Assembly: GCF_040712315.1 (NCBI RefSeq)
Contig: NC_134013.1
Span: forward strand, 62,719,001 to 62,783,000
DNA length: 64,000 nt
From: Castanea sativa
Lineage: Eukaryota; Streptophyta; Magnoliopsida; Fagales; Fagaceae
Direction of reading: 5' to 3'
Numbering within the stretch: the first letter of the stretch is position 1; the number at the start of each line of letters is the position of its first letter. The position numbers were made by a program, and so were the translations under genes. The notes under the pieces are model-generated. The model saw only the letters and a list, made by a program, of their open reading frames with translations, had not been told where the DNA came from and did not search any database. This document shows, piece by piece, positions 59,040 to 64,000 of the stretch.

Positions 59040-60892
59040 TCAGTGCTTGTCCTCCTTGGGAATGTCTTTTGGAAGAACCTTTGATTCTAGTTCCTTAGGA
59101 ACTGCCTTCTCCGCTGCCCTGAAAGATAAGGGAAGAAGACGAAGAAAAGAAACTTATATAACAGTGAACATAAGAATGACAGCAATGCGAATATCGTGTG
59201 GCTATTAGGAATACCCAACACTTATATACAATAACACCTACTAAACAGACACGTCAAAACCAGTCACTGAGCCTATTGTAGGAAGGCCCAAGCTGGATTT
59301 TTATTCCTAAGTATAAGTCCCAATCATCTAATTCAAGTTTCATTTTAAAATGTCTAATAATCATTGTGATTTGTATCAGAATTGCCCAAACATGCAAATG
59401 CATGTTTGGCTGGACAAGTCTCTTTCTACAATATACTTGAACACCCTTCCAGAGCCAATCAGCCAACTAATTGATGACTGCTTTTTACCTACCACAAAGA
59501 AGGTAATGCAAAGGAAATTAATTCTCTCTTGTCTCTCAAAGGGAAAAGAAATAAAACAAACCAAAAGGTATGAAAAATTTATAAGCACTAGTAAATTGTA
59601 AGGGAAACAGAGAAGTAGAAACAAGTATGTAACTAATTTCATGTAAGATGTGCCATAAGTATCCAAAGTTGCAGAAATCACTGTTTCAAGTGGTGTTCAA
59701 GAACAAGCAAATTTTTCCAAAGCAATCAGATGGACATCAAAAGTGATTCTTAACATCTTCCGTAGGAGTTGAAGCAGTCAGAGTTGTTGGAGCCAGTTTC
59801 CTAAACATACTCAAACCATCAATATCATCAGTGGCTAATTGATTAATCTAAATTTGCTCAGCATATATAAAACAGAGAAAATTTGCTTGTGAATTATAGA
59901 AAATCCAACATCAGTAGCTAGTCATCACTGGAGCTAGGACCTGGAAGTGCATGGTTACAACACCCTATTATTATATTAAAAATGTTGATGGTGAAGTAAT
60001 AACCTAATACATTGTTCAATTGTGTCGTAAGCTGAAGATTTTAAGACTACCAATGCAACAAGAAACATGCATTTCCTGTCACCAAAATATATAAATAAAA
60101 CCTAAGATAAATCCTTGACTGGAGATCATATTAACAGCAAGATCTAAACATTTTTGTCACATTCCAATGTCAGTGAAACAATGCTTCATATTCTTCCTCA
60201 TAAAACATTTCATAACCTGATCCCATGACTATTAGGTTGACTCAAATCTAGGATCTCTTAAATAATGGTGTGATGTCACAGAATAAGCAACATAAGCCAT
60301 TGCAAGACCTTAAAAATGGTTCCAAACAATTCCCTTCTTTGCCTAGCGGGTCTTTAACACACGATCTTCACAGGAAAGTTATTCAATACTCCGGAAGCAA
60401 TGCTCCCTCGTCACATAAATGGCGAGTCTCAGCCATGAATTTAATTAATGGAACCTACTAACGAAGCATAGTTCCCAGAGTACTAAATGCGAAAAACCCA
60501 ATTTTTAGTTGGGTTTTCTTCATCATTCTCCGCATTGTTTAAAAGGGATGCGAGCAAAAAACAAAATATGCACAACATATTCTTCATAAATTCATATAAA
60601 AAAAAAAGGTGACAATCCCACATACACATACACAAAAACACAAACACACACACACAAGACTAAAATAATGATCTAAATTCAATCCTAGTGAAGCTTTAAT
60701 AAAACCCATTAAAGAAAAAAAGATAGAGAAGCTAGCTTACTTGGTGGCAGAGGCGGATTCTTGTTCGAGCCAATGGCGTATGTGCTTGACGTTGCGCCTA
60801 AACACCACCGCTGATTGTTTCACATCGCTCCTCAGCAGTAGAATCACCGCGCTAACACCAGCCACTGTCAGTATAAAGTTCGTCAATGCCAT
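59040..60892 (-). CDS. small single-pass membrane protein, 2 exons, 76 aa
   Basis: Exon 1 is 60892-60741 and exon 2 is 59118-59040 on the minus strand, with a GTAAGC donor, a TATCTTTCAG acceptor and an in-phase join (ACC AA/G). The 76-residue product starts MALTNFILTVAGVSAVILLL, a single hydrophobic N-terminal segment (about residues 4-20). A basic region follows (RSDVKQSAVVFRRNVKHIRH), then WLEQESASATKAAEKA and the charged tail VPKELESKVLPKDIPKEDKH. It resembles a small uncharacterised protein conserved in plants that I remember only as hypothetical; a signal anchor in an organelle or ER membrane is inference. Neither exon forms a long open frame, so it is easily missed. The 1622-bp intron holds no other gene. 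A TATA-like TATAAAAATA lies on the minus strand at 61098-61089. Confidence 0.85.
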
Positions 60893-61088
60893 TTTTCAAA
60901 AACTTTTGGGTTCAAAAAACAGTGTTATTAGGCTCTAACCCAAAAAATATATAAAAGGGTTTCTTTATTCTCATAATCTTTATGCTTGGAGAAGAAGACT
61001 CAATAGATTTTTACTTGGGAACCAAATATTGGGCTGTGATTGTGAGCTGTGTGACTAAGTGAGCCCAGATTGTCCAGATTTTTGGGTC

Positions 61089-61098
61089 TATTTTTATA
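61089..61098 (-). promoter_or_regulatory. possible TATA box of the small membrane protein gene
   Basis: TATAAAAATA on the minus strand, about 200 bp upstream of the ATG at 60892, in a suitable position for a leader of about 170 bases. Confidence 0.4.
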
Positions 61099-61242
61099 GT
61101 CCAACTTAAACGCTGTCTGAGATGTGGTTTGGGCTTTCACAATGCCTTTACTGGATTTACCATGCAATAGCACTAATATTTGGAAAAAAGGTCTGGCATA
61201 TATTGTAAGCAGCAAACTGTGATTCAATGTTTTATAAAGAGA

Positions 61243-61452
61243 ACCTGAGGGGGATTGGCTTAGTGGTTCTTAAAATTTTATGATATGTATAAGATTTTAT
61301 ATTCGAAACCCCTTACCAGTATCTTAGAATCACTCTCATGGGATTCTTCCCTGTAATAACCTAGTGTGTGTAGGATGGTAAAACTGCATAGGAATAGTCA
61401 GATTCTCGAAAAGGTCTAGACACTCTCGTTTGTAAAAAAACGAAGAAGAAGG
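61243..61452 (+). mobile_element. tRNA-derived SINE
   Basis: Box A-like GGATTGGCTTAGTGGTTC and box B-like ATATTCGAAACCCC, then a CCTAGTGTGTGTAGGATGG body. It is flanked by the perfect 13-bp duplication TTTTATAAAGAGA at 61230-61242 and 61453-61465. A different family from 36409-36570. Confidence 0.88.
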
Positions 61453-61465
61453 TTTTATAAAGAGA

Positions 61466-61717
61466 GATGTTATGTTCATTATATTTTCACAAATACTTTT
61501 ACAATAAATTTTAAGTGGCATGTTGTTTTTTACTAGTGGACAAAATAGTAATTTATATGGTGAGTTTAAATTAAAACCAGTAATAACTTATCACGTAAAT
61601 TTTGTTGTAAAAATGTTATGTTGGTAACACTTTCTCTTTTATATATCAATTGAGTATATGGGTGATATTTGTGGTGATTCCTAGAATAAATATCCTAAGA
61701 GTATTTCTATTGTTTAC

Positions 61718-61753
<36 letters not shown>

Positions 61754-61811
61754 TAAATCAAGTTTTATAGAAGTAACAATCCACCTTAATGTTTATGTCT
61801 GTATTTTTTTT

Positions 61812-61846
<35 letters not shown>

Positions 61847-62395
61847 TTTTAATTTTTATTTAGAAACAAGCTATCCAAAACTGTTCAAGCCAATAAGTTT
61901 GACATAGAAAAATTAATAGTATGTTGATTATAATAACGATATAAAAGAAATATATCACCAAAAAATATATAAATTATATTCACTAAAAAGAGAAGAAAAT
62001 AACATGGGAGGGGGGTAAAATTGCAAAAAATAAGTAAAAGCTTCATAATTTTGGTGGGTCACGGACTCACAGGGGCAATTGACTGTCCCTTTCAACTCCC
62101 CTGGCGCCGCCATTATTTTTTTTTTGAGAAACAAACAAATACACACACAAAAGAGAAGGAAATGAGTTTTAACACATGGCGCCGCCTTTGTTAAAAGCCA
62201 AATACGAATTTAGAGGCATCAATATTGTCTTGGAAAGGACATGTTAGTGTATTAAAATAGGTTCACTCAAGGACAAAATAGGGATTTACTTTGCTATAGT
62301 ATTTAATAATGAGTGAGGCGTGATTAGGATGGTTTCATGTTCAAATCTTATTATGAAATACTTAAATATATACTTTCTCAAAAAAAAAAGAAATA

Positions 62396-62448
<53 letters not shown>

Positions 62449-63420
62449 ATTCCTTTCATGGATTAAATGTTAGAAAACGACAAGATTTCTATTTTTCATT
62501 GGCTGTGTAAATAGTAGTGGGGGCTCCAAAATTGTTTGTCAGAGATGTCATTCAGAAAATTAAATTAATAATAATTTAGTAAAATGAGAATTTGAATTTA
62601 TTGGATCATCGACAAAAAAAAAAATGCAAATACATGAATTTTTTTATAGAAGAAATATATGAAGTTTTGCAATTTCCTTTTAAGAGTTTTCATATTTTAA
62701 AATAGTTACATGATAGTTCATTATTAATTGTCATTATCTATTATCAATATGGATAGATATGATCATTTTATTTTCTTAAATTTGTAAAACATTTTTATTT
62801 TTATTCAATTGTTATTTCCTATTTGTCATTGTTTTTATAAAAAATATTTCATTGTTTTCATAAAAAATATTTTAAACTAAATGACAAAACTAAACCTATT
62901 GGCATTATATTAATTATTGAACCATATAGCTACATTCATTTATACATAAATAATATACCTAAAAAAAAGTGTCTACTTAACCAATCAAATTCTTGAAACA
63001 TCATTTATTTTTTTAACAATATACACACATGTAACAAACTCGCTGTATTTTCTAATTATTAAATTATATATAGTTATATTATATTTATAATATATATGTA
63101 CACATTCACACACATCACAATTCACATAAATAATATTAAGACAAAATAAATAAATAATGCATACAATCAGTATCACACACGTACATAATATAAATGTATA
63201 ATAAAGAGAGATATTGATTTAGATAGTTAAAAAGAAAATATGAGATGAGATTCATGTGAATGAGATTTGAAATCAAATCAAAGAGAGAAAGTGAGAGCAT
63301 TCTGTGTTGTTTTTGGTTTTGAGATGGGCTTATTTGTGTTGTTATTTGGTTTTGGATTGGACTATGATGAAGGGTGCAAAAATACTTTTAAGTGTAAATC
63401 AAACTAATAAAACAAATATT

Positions 63421-63451
<31 letters not shown>

Positions 63452-63520
63452 ATATTTTTTAATTTCTAGGTTCATTGAAACCTTGAAGATAACGTATAGC
63501 CGCCCTTGGTATATAGAAAA
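61466..63520. other. intergenic DNA, no gene seen
   Basis: AT-rich, with (AAT)n at about 61719-61752, (CT)n at about 61815-61842 and (TA)n at about 62398-62445. A small GC-richer patch with two GGCGCCGCC copies lies at 62102-62190. No coding region was recognised. Confidence 0.5.
62398..62445. repeat. (TA)n microsatellite
   Basis: About 23 TA units, uninterrupted. Confidence 0.95.
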
Positions 63521-63625
63521 ATACACTCTGTTATGGGTGTATATTTCCTCACACTCACAACCGTGAGACCCACACAATTGTACGTGGGAGGAAGTATACA
63601 CCTTTAACAGGGTATACTTCCTCAT
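63521..63625. repeat. foldback element
   Basis: The left arm CTGTTATGGGTGTATATTTC plus CTCACACTCACAACCGTG pairs with the right arm (reversed: CTGTTAAAGGTGTATACTTC plus CTCCCACGTACAATTGTG). MITE-like, non-coding, target duplication not found. Confidence 0.65.
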
Positions 63626-63707
63626 GCTATACACCCTTTGGTTCTATAACCTTGTACATAAGAGTTGGTGCAGATCGAGAAACAGAAGCAAGAATAATAC
63701 AAGTTAC

Positions 63708-63800
63708 TTAAAAGGGATTGTAGTGCTTAAATTTGAAGTAATACCCTGGATGATGCCATGATTGTGTCAAATCTTCGTCTGCTTTGGTAGGGTATGCTAG
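63708..63800 (-). other. possible last exon of a gene entering from the right edge
   Basis: On the minus strand a TTTATTGACAG acceptor precedes 30 open codons and TAA. The frame reads LAYPTKADEDLTQSWHHPGY then YFKFKHYNPF. The composition is protein-like with clustered aromatic residues. A second open stretch, KPDFVSCQ, can be read near 63960-64000. I do not recognise the protein, and the gene would lie mostly outside the window. Confidence 0.3.
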
Positions 63801-64000
63801 CTGTCAATAAAGAGAGCAAACAAAGTTGGTGTAAATCACTGGCATTTTCATGCCATGTCAGGATAAAGCATTTTAGTCCAACATTTCCCCCACATCACAC
63901 AGGAAAATAAAATGAAGTATCACAATCTTCCTTGTCAATACTGCATGCACTGGGAAAACTTGACAAGACACAAAATCAGGTTTCAGGCTTTCGGCACCTT

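Noticed and set aside
1..64000. CRISPR arrays, operons or prokaryotic defence systems
   Set aside because: Spaced direct repeats of CRISPR type are absent, and the spliced genes, SINEs and Helitrons show plant nuclear DNA.

Overview
This is nuclear DNA from a flowering plant: AT-rich, intron-bearing genes, GT-AG introns, a WRKY and an SBP-box transcription factor, and dense small DNA transposons, SINEs and Helitrons. Several repeat families (a Tourist-like family with the core ACTGTAGCAAAATAA, and tRNA-derived SINEs with A-rich tails) match what I remember from oak and chestnut, so a Fagaceae tree is my best guess. That is recollection and was not tested here.

Four gene models are well supported. 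(1) 1827-6101 (+), a four-exon short-chain dehydrogenase/reductase-like protein of 267 aa whose cofactor and catalytic motifs are degenerate. (2) 28760-30841 (+), a two-exon group IIc WRKY factor of the WRKY75 type, 181 aa. (3) 50552-52376 (+), a three-exon SBP-box (SPL) factor of 390 aa with an in-frame miR156 site. (4) 59040-60892 (-), a two-exon gene for a 76-aa single-pass membrane protein. Its exons are too short to stand out as open frames, and it was found by reading splice sites. Three exon-like pieces without complete models (31365-31431 -, 33488-36169 +, 63708-63800 -) are listed at low confidence.

The rest is mostly mobile DNA. 7141-20277 is an old tandem duplication: unit A 7141-12270, unit B 12391-20277. 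Each unit has its own later insertions, so each gives an empty site for the other: a Helitron, a Tourist MITE and a SINE in A; a 2.85-kb PIF/Harbinger element with a broken Myb/SANT ORF, Tourist MITEs, a Mutator-like MITE and a SINE in B. 23.7-27.2 kb holds a decayed Ty3/gypsy integrase and an hAT-like element with tandem repeats and a nested insertion. 31.6-33.0 kb is a nested stack in which two Mutator-like MITEs with perfect 9-bp target duplications interrupt a foldback repeat. 37.0-41.6 kb is a Helitron graveyard. 45.9-49.3 kb has a foldback element carrying an hAT element, then another TIR element. 54.9-58.3 kb has fragments of a UDP-N-acetylglucosamine pyrophosphorylase gene and a LINE RNase H, then a composite Tourist-like element and an hAT MITE with an 8-bp target duplication.

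The genes do not form a pathway. I found no CRISPR array, operon or defence-type system, and none is expected here. No tRNA or rRNA gene was recognised apart from tRNA-derived SINE heads.
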